From: Syntrophus aciditrophicus
Lineage (GTDB): Bacteria; Desulfobacterota; Syntrophia; Syntrophales; UBA8958
Direction of reading: 5' to 3'
Assembly (NCBI GenBank): GCA_020718905.1
Contig: DYRD01000002.1
Coordinates: forward strand, 1 to 39,946
DNA length: 39,946 nucleotides
The notes under the pieces were generated by a model. It searched no databases and was not told where the DNA came from. It saw only the letters and a program-made list of their open reading frames with translations. The first letter of the stretch is position 1, and each line of letters opens with the position of its first letter. Below, one piece after another: positions 16,994 to 24,965 of the stretch. Both the position numbers and the translations under genes were made by a program.

Positions 16994-17230
16994 CTACCCA
17001 GCCATCACCGAATCTCGAGTTCTTTCCGTAGCACGGTTGCAGTCAATAATTATCCCGATTTGGACATCGGCCCAGAAGATTGAAGCTGACCATAGTGCAT
17101 AGGCAATCTGATACTTCTTTCCACATTCCCGCGGTGCCTCGTCAACCTTCTTGCCACCAGGGCATTGCGGTGATGGCAGGCGCAGTTCGCTGATCCCTGC
17201 GATCAATTGCTTTTCGGTCTTCTTCCCATC
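16994..17230 (-). pseudogene. Degenerate PAS-domain sensor fragment
   Basis: On the minus strand this segment reads KKTEKQLIAGISELRLP, a typical linker before a PAS domain, then KKYQIAYALWSASIFWADVQ and GIIIDCNRATE. The latter resembles the PAS pattern SDAIFWAD-x-GIIIxCNxAAE. The frame is open only over 70 codons, lacks a start signal, and has stops on both sides, with no kinase domain. It looks like a relic of a PAS sensor protein. The rest of the 634-bp gap 16863-17496 shows no gene, tRNA or repeat that I recognise. Confidence 0.4.
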
Positions 17231-17496
17231 TCTCTAAGGTAGGCACGTTTCGATTCTCTTAGGGACCTCTCTTTTTAAGACCAGGGTCCTCTGGGGGCGC
17301 AATATATTGCCATTGTATCCCCTGGCAATCACGGGGATGATTATCGGGAAAAAATATAACACAATCAAGGAGAATGATACCCATAAATTATGCGGGCATC
17401 CCCCCTGATTGCCGGAGCTTCTCTTTCGTGAAGAATAAGGGCAAAGGGCATGGCGGCGCGGTCATCTTAATCTCCATGGTCGCGCCCCCGCCGCTT

Positions 17497-18072
17497 TTAT
17501 GCATATACCTTCTTCATGAGCCAGGTCATGTTCTTTCCGAGATCCTTCATCGTTTGCATGCCCTCGTCGTCTTTGAGGACGTCGCCGATATCGCGACCGA
17601 GGCCGAGGCTCCAGTAACTCGTTCCCGGCATCACCATCTGCATGTAATGGAGAAAGAGATTCATGCCGCTGAAGGCCTGAATGGCTCCGGCCCGCCGGAC
17701 GGCGACCACCGCGGCCCCGACTTTACCCTTGAGCATGTAGTCGTTGGCCCGGGCGACGAATCCGCACCGCTCGATGAAGGCCCGCATATTGGCGGTGGCG
17801 TCGGAAAAATAGGTTGGGGAACCGAGGAGGATCCCCTCCGCCGCAAGCATTTTGTCGATGATCTCATTGAGCATGTCCGTCTCGACGGAACAATGCTTGT
17901 CCTTTTTCTTGAAGCATTTGTAGCAGGCCTTGCAGCCGGGAAGGGCCGTTCCCGCCATCTGGATGAGTTCCGTTTCTATTCCTTCCGCCTTCAATTCGTC
18001 GAGAACGAGATTGAGGAGAATGGCGGTGTTGCCGTTCTTCCTGGCACTGCTGTTTAAGGCGATAACTTTCAT
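17497..18072 (-). CDS. Flavodoxin-fold FMN reductase / iron-sulfur flavoprotein family
   Basis: A 191-residue NAD(P)H-dependent FMN reductase-type protein. The N-terminus IALNSSARKNGNTAILL is the phosphate-binding loop for FMN, followed by a cysteine cluster GCKACYKCFKKKDKHC (about 46-61) and ILLGSPTYFSDATANM, all typical of this family in anaerobes. The close CxxCxxC spacing may bind an iron-sulfur cluster. It starts 32 bases after the metallo-hydrolase gene on the same strand, so the two probably form an operon. The electron partner is unknown. Confidence 0.88.
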   Translation of the reverse strand: MKVIALNSSARKNGNTAILLNLVLDELKAEGIETELIQMAGTALPGCKACYKCFKKKDKHCSVETDMLNEIIDKMLAAEGILLGSPTYFSDATANMRAFIERCGFVARANDYMLKGKVGAAVVAVRRAGAIQAFSGMNLFLHYMQMVMPGTSYWSLGLGRDIGDVLKDDEGMQTMKDLGKNMTWLMKKVYA

Positions 18073-18104
18073 GTTTTGCTTCCCTCCGTTATTATTTTAT
18101 TGTC

Positions 18105-19001
18105 TCAGGCTTCTCTGCTCCTGCGCAGGAGCAGGCGGCAGCAGCCGATGATGTTTTCCCGGGAATAGATGAGCAACTCGTCGCGGTAGAACTCTTTAAA
18201 GATTTCCTCGATAATGCGGTCATCATCCCCGGGATGTGCCAGAATCTTTTTTTTCATGGTCTCTGCTTCCTGTCGGGCCAGGTCCAAGGCTTTTACGACA
18301 TCGGCTCCGCCCTGGAAAAATGCCTGATGGGCCGGGGCGACGATCTGGGGCCGCAGGGATGCCAGACGGTCAATTGTCTCCATATAGTCGGCATAGCCGG
18401 TGAAATAGATGGAGAAGAAGCGTTGACACGTAAGATAGTAGCCCAGGCTATCGGAAACCATGAGGGTGCGGAGCTCGGGGATATGGACAGCCAGGTTTCC
18501 CGGGGAGTGACCCTTGGTGACGAGAAACTCAAGGGTCATGCCGCCGAGATCGATGACGTCTCCTTCCCCTTTGATGAGGGTGTCGTCACCGAGGAGGGGT
18601 CCGGTGGCGATAGGGGGGCGGCTGTTGACGATGCCCTTATCCTTGAGGAAGGCCGTCATGAATTGGTCGTCGTGGACCAGGGATGGCCCGGTGCGGGGAT
18701 GGGATAGAAACTCCGGTGCTCCGGCTCCGGCAATTACGTAAGCTTCGGGAAATGCCTCCCTCAGGGCAGGCAGGCCGTTGATGTGATCAACGTGGGGATG
18801 ACCGATAATGAGATAATCGGGCCGGATGTTCAACGCCGCCAGTTGTCCGACGACCGTATCCGCCGTTGCCGAGACCCCCATTTCGATAAGGGCCGAAGCA
18901 TTAGTACCCCGGACCAGATATACATGAAAAAAAGGGTGACCGAGCACCTGGAGTCGGTCATGAACAACAACAGGATAAGATCTTTGGATGTTTGTTTTCA
19001 C
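18105..19001 (-). CDS. Metallo-beta-lactamase-fold hydrolase
   Basis: A 298-residue MBL-fold protein with the metal motif HPHVDH at residues 68-73. Further ligands are likely in KGHSPGNLAVHIPE (histidine), MVSDSLGYY (aspartate) and VAPAHQAFF (histidine), in the expected order. The C-terminal 80 residues are helical. The substrate is unknown; a thioesterase, lactonase or glyoxalase II-like activity is possible. It is divergent from the enoyl-CoA hydratase gene and precedes the flavoprotein. Confidence 0.87.
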   Translation of the reverse strand: MKTNIQRSYPVVVHDRLQVLGHPFFHVYLVRGTNASALIEMGVSATADTVVGQLAALNIRPDYLIIGHPHVDHINGLPALREAFPEAYVIAGAGAPEFLSHPRTGPSLVHDDQFMTAFLKDKGIVNSRPPIATGPLLGDDTLIKGEGDVIDLGGMTLEFLVTKGHSPGNLAVHIPELRTLMVSDSLGYYLTCQRFFSIYFTGYADYMETIDRLASLRPQIVAPAHQAFFQGGADVVKALDLARQEAETMKKKILAHPGDDDRIIEEIFKEFYRDELLIYSRENIIGCCRLLLRRSREA

Positions 19002-19157
19002 GTCCCCTCCTTGCCGCCTTTAAATGATTTAAATGAAGCTCTTTGTCAAGAGGAAGCTTGTTTGTCTTTTGAATTCTTGGCAAAAAATCGTTATAGTGGC
19101 CGCGAAGGACGGTCCGGGAATCGGCCTGGGGGGGGGGAAACAAAAAATGGAGATGCG

Positions 19158-19943
19158 ATGATGGCAGGAAAAGCGTCTTTGCTGGAAAGGATCGGCAATA
19201 TTGCCAAAATTACGATGAACAATCCGGCGTCCCTGAATTCCATGACCCAGGCGCTCCTCGACGACACTCATCAGGCCCTGCGGGAGGTGGATGACGATCC
19301 GGAAATCCGGGCGGTGATTCTTACCGGCGCGGGACGGGCCTTCTGCACTGGCGGGGATCTTCCCTACATCCTGACCTTCGATAACATATCCAAGTCCAGG
19401 AAGTATATCCAGGATATTGCCCGTATCGTCAATACCATCGTCCACATGTCCAAGCCCGTCATTGCCATGGTGAACGGTGTCGCCGCCGGCGCCGGCTTCA
19501 GCCGGGCCTTGTCCTGCGATCTCATCTTTTGCGGCGTCGCCGCTCGGTTTTCCCAGAGTTTTGTGCGGATCGGCCTGATTCCTGACGGCAGCGCCACCTA
19601 TTTCCTGCCCCGGACCATCGGCCTCCACCGGGCCAAGGAGCTTATGTCTACCGGTGATATCATCAACGCCGACCAGGCCTTTCAAATCGGTCTCGTCAAC
19701 CGGGTCGTCGAAGACGAGAAACTATGGGACGAGACCCGGCGCTTTGCCGAGCAGCTGGCCTACTACGCTCCCCTCGCCATCTGTCTGATGAAGAAGGTTC
19801 TCAATTAGCATGATAAACTGGATCTCCAAGCGGGGATCGAACTGGAGACGGGGATACAGTTATTCTGTATCGGCACGGAAGATCATCGGGAGGGGGTAAA
19901 CGCCTTTTTAGAGAAGCGCCCTCCCTCATTCAAAGGGCAATAA
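19158..19943 (+). CDS. Enoyl-CoA hydratase/isomerase, interrupted by an in-frame TAG
   Basis: Crotonase-fold enzyme. ATG 19158 (or 19161) follows GGAGATG. Landmarks are ILTGAGRAFCTGGDLPY and VNGVAAGAGFSRALSCDL for the oxyanion hole, then RIGLIPDGSATYFLPRTIGL. After KKVLN a TAG occurs at 19806-19808. The same frame continues for 44 codons with the normal crotonase C-terminus (LDLQAGIELETGIQ, then EDHREGVNAFLEKRPPSFKG) to TAA at 19941-19943. The full frame gives about 260 residues, the family norm, whereas the truncated product has 216 residues. A CAG or AAG to TAG change is the simplest cause. The aspartate in the loop IPDGSA replaces the glutamate usual in hydratases, so the exact reaction is uncertain. 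Confidence 0.85.
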
Positions 19944-19992
19944 ACGGAACTGTTGGCACAAGATATGACCAATGTAATTGAGGAAAAATATC

Positions 19993-20021
19993 TTGACAAA
20001 GACCTCCAATAAAGACATATT
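19993..20021 (+). promoter_or_regulatory. Sigma-70-type promoter for leader and small basic protein/RRM genes
   Basis: TTGACA at 19993-19998 and CATATT at 20016-20021 are separated by 17 bases. The -35 box is perfect and the -10 box matches at 4 of 6 positions. Transcription would begin near 20028. It lies after the enoyl-CoA hydratase stop and before the hairpin at 20061. Confidence 0.55.
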
Positions 20022-20060
20022 GACGCTACTTCTGAGTCGGTTTTGGTTTAATATTGTCAT

Positions 20061-20098
20061 CCCAGAGCCAGAGGAAAGGCGTCTGGGGTTTTTTATTT
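20061..20098 (+). terminator. Intrinsic terminator or attenuator in the leader of the small basic protein gene
   Basis: A stem CCCAGA/TCTGGG (20061-20066 with 20082-20087), extended by GCC/GGC with one bulge on each side, is followed by a T6 run and further T-rich sequence. It lies only about 35 bases after the predicted transcription start and 60 bases before the next gene. It therefore either ends a short RNA of about 70 nt, ends upstream transcription, or works as an attenuator. Confidence 0.7.
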
Positions 20099-20159
20099 TG
20101 ACCTCAGATCTTGGTGAAGCTCAGAGAGCGGCTTTGAAAAAGATCGCATAAGGAGGATT

Positions 20160-20357
20160 ATGGCAAAAAGAAATCAGAACACCTTTTTTAAGCGGCAAAA
20201 GGAGATCAAGCGCCGGCAGGAGGCCCAGGAAAAAATGGCCCGTCGGCAGGGCAAGAAGAAGCAAGATGAGCTGGAAGGGCAGGCAGGGGAAGATATGGAG
20301 CTTGTCGCGCCTGAACCAGAGCCTGCTGATGCGGAACCGAAGGAACCGACGGAATAG
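20160..20357 (+). CDS. Small highly charged protein of unknown function
   Basis: A 65-residue protein beginning MAKRNQNTFFKRQKEIKRRQ. The first 35 residues are rich in lysine, arginine and glutamine and likely helical; the last 25 are acidic and proline-rich (PEPEPADAEPKEPTE). An AAGGAGGATT sits directly before the ATG. It lies 108 bp upstream of an RRM RNA-binding protein. I recall similar small basic proteins in Deltaproteobacteria beside RNA-binding genes, but no function is known to me. The charge pattern would suit nucleic acid or ribosome contact, an inference only. Confidence 0.75.
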   Translation: MAKRNQNTFFKRQKEIKRRQEAQEKMARRQGKKKQDELEGQAGEDMELVAPEPEPADAEPKEPTE

Positions 20358-20465
20358 TCGATGATGATGAGATTCGTAGCGCCAAATTACCAGCTACAGG
20401 TCGTTGCCGAGGGATTTATCATTTCAAAGGGGAACGGTATTTTACCTTAATAAAAGGAGGATGTA

Positions 20466-20789
20466 GTGAATATTTACGTAGGGAATCTGGCTTACACCAT
20501 CAGCGAGGAAGATTTGCAGAAGGCTTTTGAGGGGTTCGGAAAAGTTGCCTCAGTGAATATTATCCGGGATCAATTCAGCAATCAGTCTAAAGGGTTCGGG
20601 TTCGTTGAAATGCCTGAACAGACTGAGGGCCTCTCAGCCATCAGCGGTCTTAACGGCAAGGAGATGAACGGCCGGGCCCTGAACGTAAACGAAGCGCGTC
20701 CCCCGGCCGAAGGCGGACGCGGTGGCGCCGGTGGTGGCGGCGGTTTCAACAGGAAGCGCGGTCCCGGTGGCGGCAGAAAGCGATTCTAA
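20466..20789 (+). CDS. RRM-domain RNA-binding protein with glycine-rich tail
   Basis: A 107-residue protein like the cold-inducible RNA-binding proteins of bacteria. GTG 20466 follows AAAGGAGGATGTA. A single RRM spans residues 1-80, with RNP2 IYVGNL (3-8) and RNP1 KGFGFVEM (about 39-46). The tail is glycine- and arginine-rich and ends RKRF. It binds single-stranded RNA in the cytoplasm, and members of this type are often cold-regulated. A strong terminator follows at 20820. Confidence 0.93.
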   Translation: MNIYVGNLAYTISEEDLQKAFEGFGKVASVNIIRDQFSNQSKGFGFVEMPEQTEGLSAISGLNGKEMNGRALNVNEARPPAEGGRGGAGGGGGFNRKRGPGGGRKRF

Positions 20790-20819
20790 CGCTTAACTCA
20801 GTTTCTCGCGAGTTCTTCT

Positions 20820-20866
20820 AAAAACCCCCCCTCCTCACCTTACCAAAGGGAAAAGGGGGTTTTTTT
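20820..20866 (+). terminator. Intrinsic terminator after the RRM gene
   Basis: AAAAACCCCCC at 20820-20830 pairs with GGGGGTTTTT at 20855-20864, forming a long stem with an internal loop and a T7 run (20860-20866). It sits 30 bases after the RRM stop. The A-run on the left could also serve the minus strand, but no minus-strand gene ends there. Confidence 0.8.
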
Positions 20867-20925
20867 ATTGTGCCCACTTTCGAGGGACCAGAGAAAAAAT
20901 CAGCAAAGCGGCACCCTAGCTTAAC

Positions 20926-22617
20926 ATGTGGTATAAACTTCAAAGTCAGTTCAATTTTAGAGATAAGCATTGGAGAAAGGATAAGGTCTTGTTGCCCATT
21001 CGTATCGTATTTGCCGCTCTGCTCGCCGTATATCTGGTTACCAGCCCCTACGCCGCCGAAAAGGCTGTCCCGGTGGCGGCGGCGAAGGAAACGCTGCCGG
21101 CCGAGGCCACCTACGACGACCCCTTGGGGCGCAATACCCCTCAAGGTACTGTCTTGGGATTCCTGAAAGCGATGCAACGCGATGACTACGAACGAGCCGT
21201 CGATTATCTCGACACGCGACAGACAGGAAAACGGGCCCAGCAGCTCGCTATCCAGTTGAACTACATTCTTGACCAAGGCGTATCTGCTACTGCGGCCAAG
21301 CTGAGCACAAAACCAGAGGGAAACCTTCAAGACAACCTGTCTGTCAACCAGGAGATCGTGGGCATTGTCAAGACGAAGAAAGGGGAACACAAGATCCGGC
21401 TTGATCGTATCCAGAAGGAAAACAACCTTCCCGTCTGGCTTTTCTCATCGGAGACCCTGAAATACGTTCCTCAGATCTATGAGGAAACCGACGTTCCTTG
21501 GATAGAAGCTCATCTGCCAACGTACCTGACGGATACCCGGCTGGCAGGCCAGCCGCTATATCGATGGTGCATGCCCTTCGTGCTGCTTCCCCTGACTTTT
21601 CTACTTGGCTGGCTCTTCACTAAGCTACTTTTTGCTTTGTTTCGAGCGTCGCTTCACCGACAGCTTGATGAGGCGCTGTTTCAGAAGCTCAGGAAAATAC
21701 GAAAACCCTTGCTGCTGCTATCAATGGCTGCGGCGGTCTACATTATTTCTCTGGGTTCTTTCTCGCTGCTCGGCCGGTTGTTCTGGACTTTTATGGCCTC
21801 GACATTAGCTGTCTTTGGCCTGATGTGGCTCACTATCCATCTGATCGACTTTGGTGCGAAGATCATTGAAGGTCGAAGGCCCGAGGCCGCAAATGCTACC
21901 ATCCGCCTTGCGGCGACTTTGCTGAAGGTTCTGGCTGTCGGAACGGGACTCGTGATCATTTTCTATTACTTTGCAGGAATCAACCTTACGGCGGTAGTGG
22001 CCGGCCTCGGTGTCGGCGGCATAGCGGTGGCCTTCGCAGCGCAGAAGACGATCGAGAATTTCTTCGGAGGGGTTTTTCTGGTTTGGGACAGGCCGATCCG
22101 GCTTGGTGATTTTTGCAGGGCTGGCGAGTACCAGGGCACGGTCGAACATATCGGCCTTCGCTCAACGCAGATCCGCACAGTCAAACGCACCGTCGTCTCC
22201 ATCCCCAATGGTCAGCTCTCCTCGATCGGTGTCGAAAACTTTTCTCTCCGCGACCGCTTCCTCTTTCAGCATACCCTGAACCTGCGTTACGAGACTACGA
22301 CGGACCAACTCCGCTACCTCATTACGCAGGTCCGTGAGATGCTGTCCCAGTATCCCCAAGTTGACTCTGCGACGGTGCGCGTGCGATTCGTCGGCTTCGG
22401 CCAATCGTCTCTCGATGTGGAGACATTCGCATACATCCTGGACACGGCTCAGGAATCTTTCCTGGCCACTCAGGAGGATCTCCTCTTGCGGATCATGGAC
22501 ATCGTCGAGTCCTGTGGTAGCAGTTTTGCCTTCCCCTCGCTGATGGTGTACATGAAAAAGGACGTGGATATTAAGGGCTGCGAGTCGGCAGGGGCCATGC
22601 AACACTTCAAGTTGTAA
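20926..22617 (+). CDS. MscS-family mechanosensitive ion channel with periplasmic N-terminal region
   Basis: A 563-residue membrane protein. A signal-like segment (IRIVFAALLAVYLVTSPYAA) is followed by about 150 periplasmic residues, then helices from about residue 210, and the MscS core. The pore helix is GVGGIAVAFAAQKTIENFFGG, followed by the beta domain (WDRPIRLGDFC, then VVSIPNGQLSS) and a C-terminal alpha-beta domain. ATG 20926 has no ribosome-binding site; TTG 20989, with AAGGA 7 bases upstream, would start directly at the signal segment and is a good alternative. It is monocistronic. Function is osmotic release or a related gating role. Confidence 0.9.
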   Translation: MWYKLQSQFNFRDKHWRKDKVLLPIRIVFAALLAVYLVTSPYAAEKAVPVAAAKETLPAEATYDDPLGRNTPQGTVLGFLKAMQRDDYERAVDYLDTRQTGKRAQQLAIQLNYILDQGVSATAAKLSTKPEGNLQDNLSVNQEIVGIVKTKKGEHKIRLDRIQKENNLPVWLFSSETLKYVPQIYEETDVPWIEAHLPTYLTDTRLAGQPLYRWCMPFVLLPLTFLLGWLFTKLLFALFRASLHRQLDEALFQKLRKIRKPLLLLSMAAAVYIISLGSFSLLGRLFWTFMASTLAVFGLMWLTIHLIDFGAKIIEGRRPEAANATIRLAATLLKVLAVGTGLVIIFYYFAGINLTAVVAGLGVGGIAVAFAAQKTIENFFGGVFLVWDRPIRLGDFCRAGEYQGTVEHIGLRSTQIRTVKRTVVSIPNGQLSSIGVENFSLRDRFLFQHTLNLRYETTTDQLRYLITQVREMLSQYPQVDSATVRVRFVGFGQSSLDVETFAYILDTAQESFLATQEDLLLRIMDIVESCGSSFAFPSLMVYMKKDVDIKGCESAGAMQHFKL

Positions 22618-22677
22618 TTATTGGTATGATATCATTGCATAAATTGATGACTTGCCGCGGTTGTAAATAAACGGCAG

Positions 22678-23709
22678 TCAGCAGGATTGTCCAGTCAACT
22701 GGCCGCAGGCGGCGAGGATGTCGCTGCCGCGGCTGGCACGGATGATGGTCGTATAGTGGTTTTTCAGGAGGACCTGCTGAAAGGATGCCACCGCCTCTGG
22801 GGACGGGGTCTTGAATGCTGATCCGGGGAATTCATTGAAAAGGATCAGATTCAGCTTGCAATGGAGGTTTTTCAAGAGACGGGCGACCTTTGCCGCGTCT
22901 TGAGGGCTGTCGTTGACGCCGGCCATGAGGATGTATTCAAAGGTCAGCATCCGGCGGCCCGGCATGGGATAGTCCCGGCAGGCCTTCAGGAGATCTTCCA
23001 GGGGGTAGCGCTTGTTGACGGGCATCAGGTCGTTTCTTAGCTTATTATCCGGGGCGTTGAGGGAAATGGCCAGGTTCACGCAGATGTCTTTGCCAAGCTG
23101 GACGATCTTCGGCGCCAGGCCGCAGGTGGAAATCGTCACCTTCCGATGGGATAATCCCAGACCCGCGTCGGATGTCATGATACGGATGGCTTTCAGGGTA
23201 TTATCGTAATTCGCCAGGGGTTCGCCCATTCCCATGAGGACGATGTTTTTGACATTGGGACCTTCTGGAGTCCCGTACTTGAGGGTCGTCAACTGGCCGG
23301 AGATCTCCGAAGGCAGAAGGTTGCGCTTCAGGCCGAGGGAGCCCGTAAAACAGAACCGGCATCCCATGGCGCAACCCGCCTGGGTGGACAGACAGGCCGT
23401 CCAGTGATTCTTTCCCGGAATCAGCACGCTTTCGATCTGAAGCCCATCGTGGAGCCGGAACAGGATCTTTTTGGTGCCGTCTGCCGAGGCCTTGAACTTG
23501 ACGATCTCCGGACTCGCCAGGCAGGCTACTTCGGAGAGGTGAAGCCGCAGATCCCTGGACAGGGTTGTCATCTCCGCAAAGGAGTTGACACCCGACTGAT
23601 AGATCGCCTTCATGATCTGATGGGCGCGATACCTTTCCTTCCCTAAATGGGCGATGAAGGTCTCGATTTCTTCAAAGGTCAGGTCTCTGATATTGACTTG
23701 CTTTTTCAC
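22678..23709 (-). CDS. rlmN: Dual-specificity 23S rRNA/tRNA adenine-C2 methyltransferase RlmN
   Basis: Radical SAM methylase of A2503 in 23S rRNA and A37 in tRNA. At 343 residues it has the normal length. The cluster motif CAMGCRFC gives cysteines 113, 117 and 120. The C-terminal [15 protein letters not shown] contains the methyl-carrying catalytic cysteine, and GMGEPLANY is the SAM-binding GxGEP-type motif. Its ATG (23709) overlaps the stop of the isocitrate dehydrogenase gene by 4 bases, so it is the last gene of the aconitase operon and is translationally coupled. Confidence 0.96.
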   Translation of the reverse strand: MKKQVNIRDLTFEEIETFIAHLGKERYRAHQIMKAIYQSGVNSFAEMTTLSRDLRLHLSEVACLASPEIVKFKASADGTKKILFRLHDGLQIESVLIPGKNHWTACLSTQAGCAMGCRFCFTGSLGLKRNLLPSEISGQLTTLKYGTPEGPNVKNIVLMGMGEPLANYDNTLKAIRIMTSDAGLGLSHRKVTISTCGLAPKIVQLGKDICVNLAISLNAPDNKLRNDLMPVNKRYPLEDLLKACRDYPMPGRRMLTFEYILMAGVNDSPQDAAKVARLLKNLHCKLNLILFNEFPGSAFKTPSPEAVASFQQVLLKNHYTTIIRASRGSDILAACGQLTGQSC

Positions 23710-24932
23710 GCCCGTTTCTTTTGCAGCCTTGCCCCGATGGCGTCGATAAAATCTTTGGTGCTGACTTTTCTGTTCCCAGGAGCCTGCTCCGCGACGGCCA
23801 ACAGGTCACCGGTCATAATGCCCGCTTCCACCGTTTCGATGGCTGCCTCTTCGAGGGCATCGGCGAAGGCCATGACTGCGGGCGCATGGTCGATCTCCCC
23901 CCGTTTGCGCAGCCCACCTGTCCAGGCAAAGATGAGGGCCATGGAATTCGTCGAGGTTTCCTCCCCTTGAAGATGTTTGTAGTAGTGCTTCTGGACCGTG
24001 CCGTGGGCGGCCTCGTATTCGAAATAGCCTTGGGGGGAGACGAGGACGGAGGTCATCATGGCCAGAGAGCCGTTGGCGGAGGCGATCATATCCGACATGA
24101 CATCGCCGTCGTAATTCTTGAGGGCCCACAAAAGACCGCCCTCGGAACGGACGATGCGGGCGACGGCGTCATCGATAAGGGTGAAGAAGTATTCTATGCC
24201 CGCATCGGCAAAGGGCTTTTTCCAGTTCGCCTCATATTCCCCGTCGAAAATAGCCCGGAAACCGGCGTCGTAGGTCTTGGAAATGGTATCCTTGGTACTG
24301 AACCAGAGATCCACCTTGCGGTCGAGGGCATAGGCGAAGCAGGCCTTGGCAAAGCTGGCGATGGAGGCGTCGGTGTTATGAATGCCCTGGATGATCCCGG
24401 GTCCGGAGAAATCATGAATCGTGGTCCTGATGATCTCGCCCCCGCCGGCGGGGGTAAAGACGATTTCCGCCTTGCCCGCCCCGGGGATTCTCAACTCCGC
24501 ATTGCTGTATACGTCTCCGTAGGCGTGCCTGCCGATGATGATCGGCCGTTTCCAGGTGGAGACGAAGGGCTTGATATTTCGGGCCAAAATAGGGGTCCGA
24601 AACACCGTCCCGTCCAGCATGGCCCGGATGGTCCCATTGGGGCTCTTCCACTGTTCTTTCAGATCATATTCCCGGACACGGTCTTCCGTGGGGGTGATGG
24701 TGGCGCACTTCACCCCTACGCCGTACTTCATGATGGCCTTTGCCGCGTCGATCGTTACCTGATCGTTCGTTTCATCGCGGTGCTTTACATGGAGGTCGTA
24801 ATACTCAAGGGTAACATCGAGATATGGCAGAATCAGCCGGTCTCTGACGAGTTGCCACATGATCCGGGTCATCTCGTCGCCGTCCAATTCCACGAGGGGA
24901 GTTTTAACAAGAATCTTTTTCTTCGTACGCAT
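23706..24932 (-). CDS. icd: NADP-dependent isocitrate dehydrogenase, eukaryote-type homodimer family
   Basis: Converts isocitrate to 2-oxoglutarate, or the reverse in reductive metabolism. ATG 24932 ([21 protein letters not shown]) is chosen because GGAG lies 9 bases before it; ATG 24947 would add five residues. Features of the eukaryote-like type II enzyme include [47 protein letters not shown] and [24 protein letters not shown]. The gene ends overlapping rlmN and begins about 33 bases after the aconitase stop, making a clear operon. A bacterium using this form rather than the E. coli-type Icd is notable but common among anaerobes, to my knowledge. Confidence 0.95.
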   Translation of the reverse strand: MRTKKKILVKTPLVELDGDEMTRIMWQLVRDRLILPYLDVTLEYYDLHVKHRDETNDQVTIDAAKAIMKYGVGVKCATITPTEDRVREYDLKEQWKSPNGTIRAMLDGTVFRTPILARNIKPFVSTWKRPIIIGRHAYGDVYSNAELRIPGAGKAEIVFTPAGGGEIIRTTIHDFSGPGIIQGIHNTDASIASFAKACFAYALDRKVDLWFSTKDTISKTYDAGFRAIFDGEYEANWKKPFADAGIEYFFTLIDDAVARIVRSEGGLLWALKNYDGDVMSDMIASANGSLAMMTSVLVSPQGYFEYEAAHGTVQKHYYKHLQGEETSTNSMALIFAWTGGLRKRGEIDHAPAVMAFADALEEAAIETVEAGIMTGDLLAVAEQAPGNRKVSTKDFIDAIGARLQKKRA

Positions 24933-24965
24933 ATAACCAGGCTCCATCGTATTATTTTTTATCCG

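Noticed and set aside
19806-19808. TAG in enoyl-CoA hydratase as a pyrrolysine codon
   Set aside because: Pyrrolysine is known mainly in methylamine methyltransferases, and no pyl genes are in the window. A point mutation or base error is simpler.
20361-20450. 29-codon frame (MMMRFVAPNYQL start) between the small basic protein and RRM genes
   Set aside because: It has no ribosome-binding site and no homologue I recognise. A regulatory leader role is possible but unsupported.
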